A DNA stretch of 64,000 bases. Source: Clarkia xantiana subsp. parviflora (lineage: Eukaryota; Streptophyta; Magnoliopsida; Myrtales; Onagraceae). The stretch is taken from NCBI GenBank assembly GCA_036873135.1, contig JAPTYO010000017.1, forward strand, positions 4,588,001 to 4,652,000. Reading direction: 5' to 3'. Position numbers and translations under genes: made by a program. The notes under the pieces are model-generated. The model saw nothing but the letters and a program-made list of their open reading frames with translations, was not told the DNA's origin and searched no databases. Position 1 is the stretch's first letter. Every line of letters starts with the position of its first letter. Of this stretch, positions 9,939 through 23,054 are shown one piece after another.

Positions 9939-12900
9939 CTAGGTGTAGAACTTCTTCAAGTATCCTCCACTGAAAGTGTTGATTGACACCTGTCCCTCGG
10001 AGTTTTCCAGACGATATGCGTTGATTGCTGGTATGTATGCAATTTTATAAGGTCCCTCCCATTTTGGTGACATCTTGTTTATTTGATCCTGGTGTGAAAA
10101 CTCATTCCTCTTCAAGACCATTTCTCCCACATGAAACAGGTGTATTTTTACGCGCCTGTTGTAATAGCGGGTTGTTGCCAGCTGCATCCTTGCATGTGCT
10201 TTCTCCGCCTTCCATCTTTTTTCACCCACCGTATCGATCTCTAAATGCCTCGTCATTGCGTTCATTCTCGAAATGGTTTACCATGTGTGATTGTACTGCC
10301 ATCTCCACAGGTGTTACTGCCTCGGATCCATACACAAGGTTGAACGGCGTTTCTCCTGTTGTTTTCTTTGGTATTGTTTGTAATGCCCATAGGACGTTTT
10401 CCAACTCGTCCACCCATTTTCCTCCCAACGCCTCAACTCTACGTTTCAAATCCTCCAGGACTATCTTGTTTGCAGACTCCACTTGGCCATTTTTTGCGCA
10501 TGTTTTACTGAGCCAAAGCGATGGTCAATCTTCATTTCCTTACAATATGATGCCAGTTTTTGTCCCTTGAATTGCGGCTCGCTGTCTCTTATCAGTACTT
10601 ACGGGACCCCATATCTCGAAATTATTCTGGTTTGGATGAACTTGAGGACGTGGAATGCTGTTGTTCTGGCAAGAGCTTTTGCTTCAATCCATTTTGAGAA
10701 GTAGTCTATGGTTACCAATATGAATGTCTTTTGGCCCTTTGATCTAGGCAATGGACCTATCAGATCGATGCCCCATTGGGAAAAAGGCCAAGCGCTTGAA
10801 ACGGGCATAAGATTTGAGGATGGCGCTGTTATGTTCTTGGAATACCTTTGGCATGCGTCACATTTCTGTACTAACTCGGTGGCCTCTTTGTTCATGGTTG
10901 GCCAATAGTATCCTTGGTTAAGAACCTTCATTACTATCGTTCTGGCTCCCTCATGGCAAGCAGAACATCCTTCATGAAGCGCTCTCAGTATTCTCGTTGT
11001 GTCTGGTTCTGCTGCACATCTCAAGTAGAGTGTGGAATTTCCTTATTGTATAACAAACCATCAATCATGAGATAGCTTATTGCTAGCCTTATCATTCTTA
11101 TCGCCTCCGTAGCGTCTTCCGGTAATTCTTCATTGGTTAAATACCGGATGATTGGGGTCATCCAATTGGGAGTTTTGTTTATTGTCATTATCTCCTTCAT
11201 GAAGCGCTCTCAGTATTCTCGTTGTGTCTGGTTCTGCTGCACATCTCAAGTAGAGTGTGGAATTTCCTTTTTGTATAACAAACCATCAATCATGAGATAG
11301 CTTATTGCTAGCCTTATCATCTTTATCGCCTCTGTAGCGTCTTTCGGTAATTCTTCATTGGTTAAATACCAGATGATTGGGGTCATCCAATTGGGGGTTT
11401 TGTCTATTGTCATTATCTCCTGCTTGGTGAAGGCAGGGAATAAGACCCGTTACACAAAGTAGATTTCCCTTTCTTGAGGAATCCCCAAAGCGAATTTGCA
11501 AAGTGAATATGCTTCCTCATTCTCCCCATTGGTATTCTGATGATGTCAAAAGTATCGAAACCCATTATTGCTGCTTGTACCTCTTGGAGGCATTGTTGAA
11601 TTTTTTGTGATTTTGCATTGTAACTTCCATTGACTTGGTTCACCACCAATTGGGAGTTTCACTTTGCTTTCAAGTGATTTATTCCCATTCCTCTTGCGAT
11701 TCGCAATCTTGTGAGTAGGGATTTGTATTCGACTTCATTATCCATTGCACGGAATGTCAAAGACATGGAGTAGCGTAATGGGGTTCCTTCATGTGGTGGT
11801 ACCAAAACGAGTCCAGCCCCCGATCCCTACAGGTTGGATGATCCGTCTATAAACATTTCTCATACATCCTTCTCGTCATCAGGGAGCTTCTTCAACAGCG
11901 TCGGGATGTGTGCTAGTGAATTCGGCGATGAAGTCGGCTAGGGCTTTCCCTTTACTGGCGGTTCTTGGAGCGAAATGTATTCTGAACTCGCTTAGCTCTA
12001 TTGCCCATTTAATCATTCTTTCAGACATGTCTGGCCTTTGTATCAGGTGTTTCAATGGTTGGTTTGTGAGTACCACTATTTCATGTGCATGGAAGTATGG
12101 TCTCAATTTCATGGTCGTCACTATTAGTGCAAAGAGGTACTTCTCAATTGACGCATAGTTTACTTCATATTTTTCCAGTGTCTTGCTAACAAAATAGATT
12201 GACCTCTGCACGTTGTCATCTTCCTTGATAAGTGTTGAACTAACTGTCGTTTCACTTACTGAGATGTACAGATATAACTTCTCGCCTGGGATCAGGTGTG
12301 CTAATGGTGGTAGGGGTTTCAGGTGTTGTTTGAGTTGTTGGAAAGCCTCCTCGCATCTTGGTGTCCATTCAAATTTCTTGTTTGCTCGCAACACCTCGAA
12401 GAAAGGTAATGCTTTGTCTTTAATCCTTGAGAGGAATCTGTTTAGGGCTGCTAATTTTCCATTAAGTACCTCTTTATGCTTACTGGGAGAATTCATTTCC
12501 TCTATTTCTAACAACTTCTCTGGGTTTATTTCAATTCATCTCTGGCTGACCATGAAGCCAATAAATTTTCCCGCTTGTGCCCCAAACACACACTTTTGTG
12601 GATTTAAACGCTCTTGGTGTTGACGCATCCTTCTGAATATTATTCTCAAATCATTCGCATGGCTTTTCTTTTGACTTGACGATCATGTCATCTACGTATG
12701 CTTTCATCTTTTTCCCTATCATATTTCCAAATAAAAGTGTTAACCATCTGTTGGTATGTTGCTCCTGCATTTATTAAACCAAACGACATCACCCTATAAT
12801 GAAAGCCGTGTGTGGAGCATCCTCTGGACTCATCTTTATTTGGTTGTATCTTGAGTATGCATCTTGAGTATGCATCCATAAGGCTTATCACTTCATGGCC

Positions 12901-13833
12901 AGCTGTGGCATCAACCAATTGGTCTGCTCGTGGGAGTGGGTACGCATCTTTCGGACATGTGTTCTTCAAGTCGTGATAATCGATACACATTCTCCAGTTC
13001 CCGTTGGACTTTTTCACCAAAACTGGATTCACGGCCCATTTTTGGAACCTTATCTCTCGTATGAAATCTGTTTTTAACAACTTGCCCATTTCTTCCCGAA
13101 TTGCGACCTTCTAAGGTTCACCCAACGATCTCCTTTTTTGTGCGATTGGCCGTGCCGATTAACTGATGTTCAATTTGTGGGAGATCACATCTTCTCTTAT
13201 TCCGGGCATATCACTTGGTGACCCTGCGAAAAGTTCTTTCTACTCATTAAGGAGGGTTGTCAACTCTTCCTCTTCCTTTTGGGAGAGTGATGTTCCTAGA
13301 CGCACTTTCCTATCTGGCTCTTCTATTAGTACTTCTTTTATATCCTCCGCAGGTGATGGCCGTCCATATTCCTCTCTTGGCTCGGCATCAATTAGGAGCA
13401 AATCCGGTTACTTGTCAGACTTGCTTTCTAATGCTTTGTCTTGGCATTTTCGTGCTATCTGTTGGTCTCCCGTGACTTCTCCTACTATGTTTCCCACTAG
13501 GAACTTCAGCTTTTGGTATGCTGTCGATGGTATCATACCATATTTGTTTATTGTGGTACGCCCCAGTATCCCATTATATCCTCGCAACACTTCTACTACT
13601 ACGAATTTGGCCTCAAACTTGAGTATTGCATTTTGGTTTTCAAGCGTAACTGAAAGTGTGATTGTTCCCATTGGGTATGATGTTCCTCCTTGTAAGTCTG
13701 TTAGTGGGTTATACAGCGGCTTGACGTCCCCTTTCTTCTTTCCCGATTTGATCAATACCTCAAATTTTATCACATTTGCTGAGCTTCCCTCATTGACCAG
13801 TATTCTTCCTACTTGGTAGTCATCGAGGCCCAT
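9939..13833 (-). pseudogene. Tat-type gypsy pol (PR-RT-RH-aRH-IN), broken
   Basis: Read on the minus strand from 13833 the parts come in order. Protease-like: VNEGSSANVI and YNGILGRTTINKYGMIPST, 13833-13408. Reverse transcriptase: NWRMCIDYHDLKNTCPKDAY, 13089-12688, with AYVDDM at about 12700. RNase H and connection: IEKYLFALIV, then FRIHFAPRTASKGKALADF, 12514-11879. Archaeal-type second RNase H remnant: 11870-11413 (DNEVEYKSLLT, VVNQVNGSY). Integrase: CHEGA, CDACQ, GIDLIGPLPRSK and RYGVP at 11024-10599, then ANKIVLEDLKRRVEALGG, and a C-terminal tail to 9939 ending GGYLKKF. At least five frame breaks and several stops are needed to join the parts, and part of the integrase coding DNA is duplicated. 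The enzyme chain would copy RNA and insert cDNA. This copy is dead. Confidence 0.9.
10968..11415. repeat. 224-bp tandem duplication inside integrase
   Basis: TCCTTCATGAAGCGCTCTC occurs at 10968 and again at 11192. The following 224 bases repeat almost base for base (one copy reads CCTTATTGTATAAC where the other reads CTTTTTGTATAAC). The duplication lies between integrase and the second RNase H of the decayed element. Confidence 0.9.
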
Positions 13834-14246
13834 AGTTATTACTAATGCGTCTTCATTGGGAAACTTATATGTCTCGTGTCTTCTATGGATAATTGTATTT
13901 CTCGTGGTCGCTACATTTCATTTTGGACTGTCGGCCCCTCTTTTACTGCATATACTTCCCTTGCGTAGCTCGTTTCTACTCCTGATGCGAATCCTCCATG
14001 GAGTGTGTTGTGACCGTTGCTCCTACCAGCGCATTGCTTGTTTTTTGCGGTGGTGGGAGGGGCTCTTGATTGGCCAAAGGTTGTAGGAGTGCATTGTTTT
14101 GCGTCGGATTTTCATGTACATGTTTCCTAGAGTGACTGTTGTCCCTCACTTTTCTCTTGACCTTCTAGCCTGCTGTTTTTTGTTGCCATCGAGCGCATGT
14201 AGTAGGCTATTTACTTCTCGTTCGAATCCAGCTGCCGGTGCCAAAA
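13834..14246 (-). other. Gag remnant, leader and primer site of the minus-strand Tat element
   Basis: Only about 400 bases separate the protease from the LTR, so nearly all of gag is gone. Next to the LTR the minus strand reads TTTTGGCACCGGCAGCTGG followed by ATTCGAAC. This is a primer site parallel to those at 5394 and 46799. Confidence 0.6.
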
Positions 14247-14930
14247 TGTTTGATCGCGGTATTCCCGATCGTTCCCTCCTCTCGTCTTCGCCTCTTCTTC
14301 TCCTTGCAGACCTGCAAAAGCGGCACCGGAGGGGGGGGGGGGTTCCTGGTAAGTCCACTCCAATGCTAAAATGAGTCTCGGTTTAGAGAGAGAAAGTATA
14401 GTGCTTAGAGAGATAGCAAGATTACCTTCAAATAATGGTATGAGAGCTCTATTTATAGAGTTTCTTGGTGGCTAAACCGGTTTCAGGGAATTCTGGTCTA
14501 GAATAGCGGTTCTTATGGGCAAGAACCGGGAATAAGTTGGGTTTATCCTTGTTTGGCAACGGGTGGGCCCACATGGTTTGAGATATTCCGAGATGGCCTT
14601 CAAAGCGTACCCCGAACGGATGTCCAGCGAGGATTCGATGTCTAGGCGAGAAGTACTCGCCCGATGGTGGGTACCCGAGTGGTGGGCGTCACTTGGGTCA
14701 CCCGAGTGGTAAGCACCATTCGGGTGACCCGGGTGGAGCCTCCTCTCGGAACTCTCTGAGTGGTTTTGTCACTCGGAGTATTCCGAGTGGATTTTTCCAC
14801 CTGGGGTGTCTTTTGGATTTAACTTACCGTGTTTTGGGCGCGTCATAGGTCTCGGGACATTCGATGTTAATGCTTCAGTTTATAACTGATCATGACTCAA
14901 TGGTGCTCTAATATCGAGCCTTGTTTATGG
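14247..14930 (-). repeat. 5' LTR of the minus-strand Tat element
   Basis: Starts TGTTTGATCGCGG next to the primer site. On the minus strand CTCTATAAATAGAGC at about 14448-14462 is a good TATA box. The outer end was not fixed because no second LTR copy is in the window. 14.9 kb is an estimate from the change to AT-rich sequence. Unlike the LTRs at 4769 and 46077, it belongs to another Tat family. Confidence 0.55.
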
Positions 14931-15598
14931 TTGTTTGAGAGCGTATATCCAATAATTTTTTTTAGTTATTTGATTACGATATTTAGAATCATATAGAACT
15001 AATTATAGTAAATAAAATTAAGTGAATATATATATAATATAATAAAATAATATAATATTATTTAAAGATATATACTTTCTGATGTATTTTAAAATTAAAA
15101 ATCATTAGTTGTATCACATAATAAAATAATTAATATTCAAGATAAAAGAACTTTGGTGTATGTTCTAAATAAAAAAATTACCGATTTCGATAAGTTGAGG
15201 CAGATAATTATATTTATGTTACGTTTGGTGTCGTCGTATATACTGACTAGCTAGTTGCTGATGAACAAGATTTAAAATAATCTAGCTAGCTTGATAATTA
15301 GTTTACTATTGCTGAAGCAGTGGATTTGTTAGATCCACACTGTTTGGACGGACATCGCGATCCATAAAAATAATAGCCTTGTAGCTAGGTCAGCAAAGTC
15401 AGGCCGGTTGGATTTTCATATTCAATGACATGTAAATAATTATGGATTTGATAATAATAATAATAATAATAATATGAATTGCGTGCATACTTGTGCTTAT
15501 GATGCGCAATATAAATGGCACAAGAGTATATAATAAAGTGAAACCGAACTTTAGTAGAAGATTGATTCTTCATTGTATGAAACTTACCCTAAATAATA
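14931..15598. other. AT-rich intergenic sequence with a (TAA)n tract
   Basis: I see no gene here. An ATA-rich stretch runs from 14950 to 15180, and a (TAA)n microsatellite of eight units lies at 15451-15473. Confidence 0.5.
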
Positions 15599-16323
15599 GG
15601 GGCTGAATGTTTGCCCTTATTGCTAAAAGGGGTCTGAATTGAAAAAACGTATTATTAAGGGTCTGGATTTTGAGTTTTGTTGATAATCGAGTTTCTGTCC
15701 AAATTTGCTGTTAAATGTAACGGAACCACATGAAATGACGGAATTGCCATTTTTCAATTATTATACAATTTATCAGTTTAATTAATGAAATGTGAAATGT
15801 CTAAAATACCCCTGCACACTAATTATGCCCTCAAGGCCACCACGGCCACCGCCACCGACCACCACCCCAGCTCCGGCGACCACCACTCCAGCTCCGGCGA
15901 CCACCACCCCAGCTCCGGCGACCAAACCCTCCCTCCGCCGACCCAAAAAAGCTCCGATCGGAGCTCCAAAGCTCGGATCTGGAGCTCTGTGGCCCCGAAT
16001 CGGAGCCACAGAGCTCCGATCGGATCTTTGTGGCTCCAATCGGTGCTTTGTCTCCGATTGGAGCTCCGATCAGAGCTTTTTTGGGTCGCTGGAGAGAGGT
16101 TAGGGTCGCCGGAGCTGGGGTGGTGGTCGCCGGAGCCGGGTAGTGGTGGTCGCCGGAGCTGTGGTGGCTTAAAGGGTATTTTCGTCTTTTTAGGTCAAAC
16201 ATGTGAGGGACATACTCTGGTCAAAGGGCATTTTCGGGTTTTCAAATTATTTTCGGTCACATGCCAAGCATGTAACCACTTTCCGTAACTTTTAACAGAA
16301 AAAATTGACGGAGACCTCACTTA

Positions 16324-18155
16324 GAGCACTTCCAATAGGAAGTGCCTAGTGCCTCCACATCAGCAGCCACGTCACTGCCAACTCATCAAAGTGGCACTGC
16401 TACAGTATTTGCTACAGTAAATGGCACTGTAAAATTGGCACTCTCTCCAGTAATGGAGGCCAAGTTCCACTTCTACATTGGGACCCACATAATTTCATAA
16501 TTCAAATATAATTTTTGCATTATATATAAATTATATATCATTATATATAAATTATATATTCATATTTTTTTACAAATACGGACATGAATAAATAATGAGA
16601 TTCAAGTATTAGATGTTTTAATTAAAAAAAATAGGGAAAAATATATACAAAATTATAAAAATGTAATTGAATTTTTTAATAAAAATTTACATTCTATAGG
16701 GATAAGAAAATAACCGGTCCGGTCGGTTCGGAACTGGTATAGACTGGACCGGTTCCAAACAGACCAATTATGCGAGAGGAGAACCAGACCAAAAACCAGT
16801 ATATACTTCTCAAAAAATTGATTTTTGACTGGACCAGACTGTTTTGAACTGGTTTTTAACTGGATCAGTTTTGTCGGAGGATCGGTTTTTCGTTTTTTTT
16901 TAATTAGGGTAAATTTGTATAGGAAAATGGGTCGGACCAGTTTTGAACCGAACCAGACTTTTTTTACAGTTCCAGTCCAAAATCGGTCCAGAATTTTTAG
17001 TGTTAATTTCAAATTCAGTCCAGACCGGACCATACTGTTTTAATTAGTACCAATCCAGTTCGGAACATATTCGGGTCCGACCGGTTCGTGCATATCCATA
17101 GTTCTCTATTGTCAATTCATTGCAATAATTATACGTTACTTGACCAAGGTAAAATTACTTTTAGGTGCAGTCCCCATGCGGCATGCAGAATGATTGATAA
17201 GTATAATTGTTGATATAATAACATTGATCAATCAAATTCATTGAATCTATTATTTCACCATAATCAGTGTATATCTGTTATACGTTGATTGACATATATT
17301 AATTCAACATCATCAACATATTCACGTTTATGTACATTTATGATCATATTAGTAAATTGATTATTGCATTAATCATGTGTTTTTATATATGATTTTCAAT
17401 ATATGTAAATTAGAAATATATTATATATACATCATTCTAAAAGTATAATTTTTATAATAATTTATCGTAAAGATATATTTCTTTCATATAATAATATAAT
17501 ATAATACGTAAAATATATAAAAATATATATGCATTAAAATAATATAATATTTTGTAGTAATTATTTTTCATATTTAATAATTTGAAATGTTATACTATTT
17601 CAAAATTTAGAATTAACGGTTATACAACATGGTAACATATAAACAAATTAGATATGGAAATTTCGAAATTGATTCAAAGTTAAAAAGTAGTAATTTTGGT
17701 TCGTGTCGTTATTTATGTTACATAATATTCAAAATGACTGATTACGGCTCTTGTCTATCTGACTTAGCGTAACCGAATATATATACAATCAAATAGATGA
17801 GCAACACAATCGAATAAAATAATATTAAAAAGTTGGCACCGACATGAACAGTAATTTGGGAGTTCCTACTAGTAGGCACTGTCCCACTTCACTATTCACT
17901 CAATAATGGCAAAACAGTAATATTAGTAATCCTAGTCACGCCTAGTGGCGCCTAGTCAGCGTCCAGTGGCAAAAATTGGAACTAGGCACTCCCATTTTGG
18001 AACAAGGCACTCCTATTGAAAATGCAAGTGCCTATTTAATCATTACCAGTAGGGACCAACAGTAAATGGCACTAGGCACTAGGCACTCTCTACAATAATA
18101 AATTTACAACATGGAACTAGGAACTAGGCACTAGGCACTACTATTGGAAGTGCTC
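16324..18155. mobile_element. PIF/Harbinger-type non-autonomous element
   Basis: Ends are GAGCACTTCCAATAGGAAGT and its counterpart ACTATTGGAAGTGCTC, flanked on both sides by TTA (16321-16323 and 18156-18158). TTA target duplication and GAGCA(C/T)..CCAA ends are typical of PIF/Harbinger and Tourist-type elements. Subterminal GGCACTAGGCACT-type repeats occur near both ends. No transposase frame is present, so it would need one in trans. It interrupts the MULE-like element. Confidence 0.8.
16694..17101. mobile_element. hAT-like GGTTCGG-rich MITE remnant
   Basis: A patch dense in ACCGGTCCGG, GGTTCGGAAC and ACCGGTTCC with approximate inverted ends (TATAGGGATAAG at left, CATATCCATA at right). It lies inside the Harbinger element. 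Flanking 8-mers are only partly alike. Open frames on both strands here (16653-17043) follow from the repeat and are not genes. Confidence 0.4.
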
Positions 18156-18246
18156 TTATACACAAAACTCAAAATTCAGGCCATTAATAATACGTTTTTT
18201 TTCAATTCAGACCCCTTTTGACAACATGGGCAAATATTCAGGTCCC

Positions 18247-19918
18247 TATTGTGTCTTAACCCATACTCATATTGTGTATTTTAGTAATATACATATGGAT
18301 GAATTATTAATTGAATTTCAGTTTTTGTATATATTAATGGCTGAATAAAAATTATTTAAATATTAATTATATATATTTTAGAATATTATATGTATTTATT
18401 ATATCTGAATACATAGAATAGAATTGAAGGTAAAAATGATGAATGGTATAAACTTTAAGATGCAATGATGTTGTAGATGATGAATATTATCTGCAGTGTC
18501 ATTTTGTCACTACAAAACAATAACTTAATAATAAAACTTAAAGGGGCAAAAGTGATGGGGGAATAATGTAAATTAGGTGATGGTTTTGAGTGGGAATAAT
18601 GTAAATTAGGTGGTGGTGGACAAGAGACCACTTTTTTCCATTAATTACATATTATGGGAGGGAGGGCCCTATCTATTATCTATCAATTAGCGCCATCCAC
18701 TTCTTCTATCATTAGGCAGGCAGGCGTGCCCAACAATCACGACTTTTTTCCATTACCTGCCTAACAATCATCTTTGCTTCACTACTTCATAAATTTCTCT
18801 ACTCGTCTTAACTTATCTAAATTAATAAATATTGCTAGTTTCATACCCAAACATTTAATAACTAGCTAAATTTAAATGTTGAATTATACATACACCTAGC
18901 AAGTCACGAACGAGACTGACGACCAATTCACATGACATGATCCACCAAATCCATTCCACTGCTACTCTAAAATTCCAGGCGCACTTCCACTTTTGTGGAT
19001 CCGGTTTTAGATTCATAATAACGTTCAAGTGTCGCGCTTTTAATTGTTTTTAAAATATATATAAATACTAATTTAAATCTTATGTTATATATATATTAAA
19101 ATAATATAGCTCTTATATAAATTAATATAATAGTAATAAAGTCACGTTACAATATAAATTATAAAGCATACAAAACAATATAATTCAATGTTACATTCCA
19201 TATTACAACACAATCAAACATTGCAATCTATCATTACATTACATAACTTGCATTGCTTGTAATCTCACATTTCAAGTAATCTTACATTACGTCCAACCAA
19301 ACGCCCCCTACGGGAGTGTCTAGATGGATGTAATCTCACCTATACGTTCCAAATTACGCTGTTTGGCAAATCGAGCAATGTAATGTGAAGTCTATTGTAA
19401 TATGAGATTACGTCCAAACTCCATTAACTGTAATGTGAGATTGCATCTAAAAACGGATATAATGTGAGGTTACATCAAATACTATGAAGTGTTTATTATT
19501 TTATTATTATTTATTAAATAGATAAATAAATAAAGTACTTTGTATGATCTTTATAGTTTATTATGCTATTGTGATTATTTTTATTTTTTTATCTACTTCA
19601 TGACTCGTTATTATAATAAAGATATAACTTTTGTAAAAGAATAGAGTCTTTTTCGTTATGAAATTTATCTTATAAAACTAATCAAAATGTTTCAATTACA
19701 AGATTTTAATAGCCACATGAATTTAGTTTTAATATTTGGTTTTTATAGTTCATGAAAATAGATTACACATATTAAACAAAAAAAATATAAAGTTTAAAAA
19801 GTAAATTAGTTGTCATCAAAATAAATATCTATTTAAATCTTATCATATTAATATGTACACTCTCGTATAGATTAACATAATAATAATAAAGTCACATTAT
19901 AGAGCATACCTTTTAATA
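18247..19918. other. Intergenic sequence with MITE-like repeats
   Basis: No gene seen. Near 18550-18610 a 24-base block (GGGAATAATGTAAATTAGGTG..) is repeated. At 19068-19500 there are inverted and direct repeats rich in TGTAAT and GAGATTAC, described separately. Confidence 0.5.
19124..19500. repeat. Head-to-head TGTAATCTCAC repeat pair
   Basis: Around 19306-19316 two GGG(A/G)G(T/C)GT..TGGA(C/T)GTAAT ends face away from a short CTAC centre: CCAAACGCCCCC on the left is the inverse of GGGAGTGTCTAGATGG on the right. Both arms carry many (A)TGTAAT and GAGATTAC words. It looks like two MITE ends placed back to back. Confidence 0.5.
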
Positions 19919-19999
19919 CACTACAGGAGGCCCTTGTGTTAAAGGCTTAAAAAATAATAGATAACGGCTAAAAAAAAAAGCTGACAAAAAGTCACGGCT

Positions 20000-20210
20000 C
20001 CGTTCCAGTAGAGCCGCTAAATGATGCGTCGGGAGGAAATTTACGGCTCAATTTTATAAAGCCGCAGTTAATTTCTTACGACTCTTTTATTGAGCCGCAA
20101 TTAATTTCCTTGCGGCTCAGTAAAAGAGCCGCAATTAATTTCCTCACGGCTCAATAAAAGAGCCGCAATTAATTTTCTTGTGGCTCATTTATTGAGCCGC
20201 TAACAAATTC
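20000..20210. repeat. CACTA subterminal repeats, left
   Basis: About eight copies of the GGCTC/GAGCC core in alternating orientation, several as GAGCCGCAATTAATTTCC, so adjacent cores can pair as hairpins (GGCTCA(A/G)TAAAAGAGCC). In the family these are binding sites for the TNPA-type protein. Confidence 0.8.
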
Positions 20211-20253
20211 TTTATATTAAAAAAAAATATAAATACATAACGCTTACTTCAGC

Positions 20254-20832
20254 CAGGGGTGAAACCGGATCGGTCGGACCGGTTTTTTGCTTAGTTCGGT
20301 CGGTTACCCATATTTTCGGTCCGGTTATTTCCTTAAAAAAATCCGACCAAAAAACCATGTGAGAAAAAATAAACCGTCCATTGGTAGTACGGTTTTTTCG
20401 GTTCGGTTTTCGGTTTAAACCGAAAATCCAAAAGTAACAATTATCATTTAAAATTCTCGTTATTTTCATGGAATTTATCAAAGCGAAATGAAAAATAACG
20501 TCAATTATTATAATTAAATAAATTATAAAACAAAATTAGAAAAAATAATATTCATAAATGCTTATTTCATAATTTTTATAAACCTAATGAAGTAATTATA
20601 TTGATTAATATCAACTAATATAATATATATTATATATATTTAGTTAGCATAACGGTCGGTTCGATCCCCACGGTCCTCAAAAATTAAAATCCGAATCGGA
20701 CCGAAAAACCGAACTAGAGTAAAAAAATCCGACCAAAAACCAAACCATATATTTCTGATTCGGTTTTTTCGGTTCGGACCGGATCGGTTTTCACCGGTTT
20801 TTCGGACCAACCGGATTTTGGTTTCACCCCTA
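20254..20832. mobile_element. hAT-like MITE with 8-bp target duplication
   Basis: Ends are CAGGGGTGAAACC and GGTTTCACCCCTA, flanked by ACTTCAGC at 20246-20253 and 20833-20840. An 8-bp duplication and CAGGGG(T/C)G ends fit the hAT superfamily. The interior is GGTTCGGTCGG-rich at both ends with AT-rich DNA between. Non-coding. Confidence 0.85.
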
Positions 20833-23054
20833 ACTTCAGCTTTGTATATATATATATATATCATTCAAAGAAAAAACTTTGTATATATATAATTCACAAA
20901 CACACATTCTTGATTCATAATACAATAACATTCGCAACCAAATCATACAACAATTAAAAGCTTAATCTAAGTCATATCACAAAATAAACAATACATAGAC
21001 ATCATTATACCTTCACCGTATGATTTTCATAATTAAAGTAAGCTCCACAATCATGATCAAAACATTTCCTTCCCCTGTTTCCTGTTTCAGTTGCTGAAGT
21101 CGAACCAAATAAGTGGAAAGAAAGAGCAAACAGTGTTGTCTGTATTAATCCATCCATCCAACCCACCATATAAGCCTTCTCCATGAAAATGTTAATATAA
21201 AATGTGTGTTGCCAAGTCCTGCAAAAACAATTACTAAGTGCAAATCATAATAATAAACAAAGACTAAAGGGGTCTGAAAATATTTACATTCCATCCCGTC
21301 TGTTGTGTCAGGTCTACCATTTATGTTTTTTAACATCCACCTTTTCTTTTACTTCCTGAATCCTTACTCTTTCTGAGGAGACCATTTTGTGAGGAAATAG
21401 TACTTTCAAAATTCAAATCCAGCATGAATATGCCATAACATGGAAAATACAAAGCCACCGACATGTAACTTTCAAATCCACATTACACCAAATAATTAAC
21501 TAACTATATTCACTCCAAATAAAGAAAATAGTAAGCCTTAATGCTGAAATGGGTATGGTTTCATACCATAAAGGAGAAAATTGGGATGACAGGTCTAGAA
21601 AATGAGAAATTATATCTTGGACCTAGTCCACCATCTAGGACATGGACCATACCAATAAATAATTAACTACTCATCAAACATAAGCTAGAGATAAATGATA
21701 GAGTGCAGAGAATAACTTTCTCTAGCATTAATTAGCATCGATTAAAGAAAAAATTAATTACCAAAAAAACTATTATATGTTATTACTAATTATAATACAC
21801 AATATTAATTATTAGATACACATACAATGAATATTTATTAATAATAAATAAAAATGATTTTTTAAAAAAAATTAATGTAAATAAAAATATAGTAAAATTA
21901 TCACTAATTGTGATTTTTTTTTTAAAAAAACATATTAATCATGGTAAACCCTATAGGGTAAGTGTTCATTGCATTATAATACGAGTTTTTTTGATATTTT
22001 TCTAAAATCCTATTATACACGGTGAACCCTAGAGGGCAAGGTGAACCCTAGAAAAAATGGACACTTGCCTCTAGGGTTCATCATGTCTAATAGGTTTTTA
22101 GAAAAAAAAAAAACTCATATTATTATTATAATTATATATAAAATAAAATATATTTATTTAGTAGTACAAATTAAGCAAAAGAAAAGCAAAAAAGAGGTAG
22201 AGATTAATTATGAGAAATATTGGGTTGTAATCATGTGTTAACCAAAATTATTCATTTTTAATACATTTATGACGTGTCTCTTTTTTATTTGTTGGTCCAT
22301 ACGCTGAGGTGGCGGACTGTGTCCATCTAATAATTTCCCCTAGAAAATGGATACGACCACCTATTAGCAAGCATTAAGAAAAATTGAATATGTATCAGCA
22401 AAAAAATCTTGAGTTCTTGTTGAAACTGCAACTAATAGATTTACCAAATTGTGATGCATGCATGTAGAAGCCAGCATATTTATGTCCAACTGCATTAATT
22501 CAACAATACTTTGGTAAGACCAAGCTGTCTTATTGATTAGATGAGAGATCTGATAATCGCCTAGCTGAGGTTGTAGTTATTGATTGCAAGAAACTGGACG
22601 ATTATGAACCAGAACACGCAATCTGTCAGCACAACCGCTCCTGCATTCATCTGTTTCGCAGGCTAGAATTTTTCTTATCCCTTGTTATTATTAATCTCTG
22701 CTTTGAAACTGTCGTCGCTAGAGCCGCCGCAGATTCCTAGGCCTCCGCAGAGCTGCTGTAGAAGAGATTAGGCACGAAAAATCCGGAGGCCTCCGCACGC
22801 CTGAAGCCGTCATAGGCTGATCGGAACCGCCATAGAACGATCGGAACAGCCAAAGGCCGATCAGAACCGCGCCGCTAGTGGAGAGAGGATCTGTAGAGGT
22901 ATGAAGTTTGAAACCCTAATGGAGAGGAGATGGAGAGACGCTTCTAGAAAAGGGAGGAGAGTAAAAATGAAAAAAAATAGCTGTCATTGTATTTATTTGG
23001 AAAATAGGAGTAAAGAAAAAAAAAAGAGAGGAGAGAGTGTGATTTTAAAATCCT

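Larger units (their letters stand above)
15599..18246. mobile_element. MULE-like non-autonomous element, split by a Harbinger insert
   Basis: The left end reads GGGGCTGAATGTTTGCCC, then AAAAGGGGTCTGAATTG and ACGTATTATTAA. The right end gives the same order in reverse complement (GGGACCTGAATATTTGCCC, AAAAGGGGTCTGAATTG), so terminal inverted repeats are near 90 bp. The interior shares CCGATCGGAGCTC palindromes and CCGGCGACCACCACCC blocks with the element at 39134-39989, as well as the CATGCCAAGCATGT motif, so they are one family. Without the insert it would be about 0.8 kb. The 9-mers flanking the ends do not match, unlike the 39 kb copy. Confidence 0.65.

Noticed and set aside
10025..10570. 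181-codon plus-strand frame
   Set aside because: It is antisense to integrase of the minus-strand Tat element, which has clear family motifs.
12213..13819. Plus-strand frames of 136 and 217 codons
   Set aside because: Shadows of reverse transcriptase and protease on the minus strand.
15785..16288. Long open frames on both strands (PAT/TTP repeats, SGG repeats)
   Set aside because: They lie in the palindromic C+G-rich interior of the MULE-like element and follow its simple repeats.
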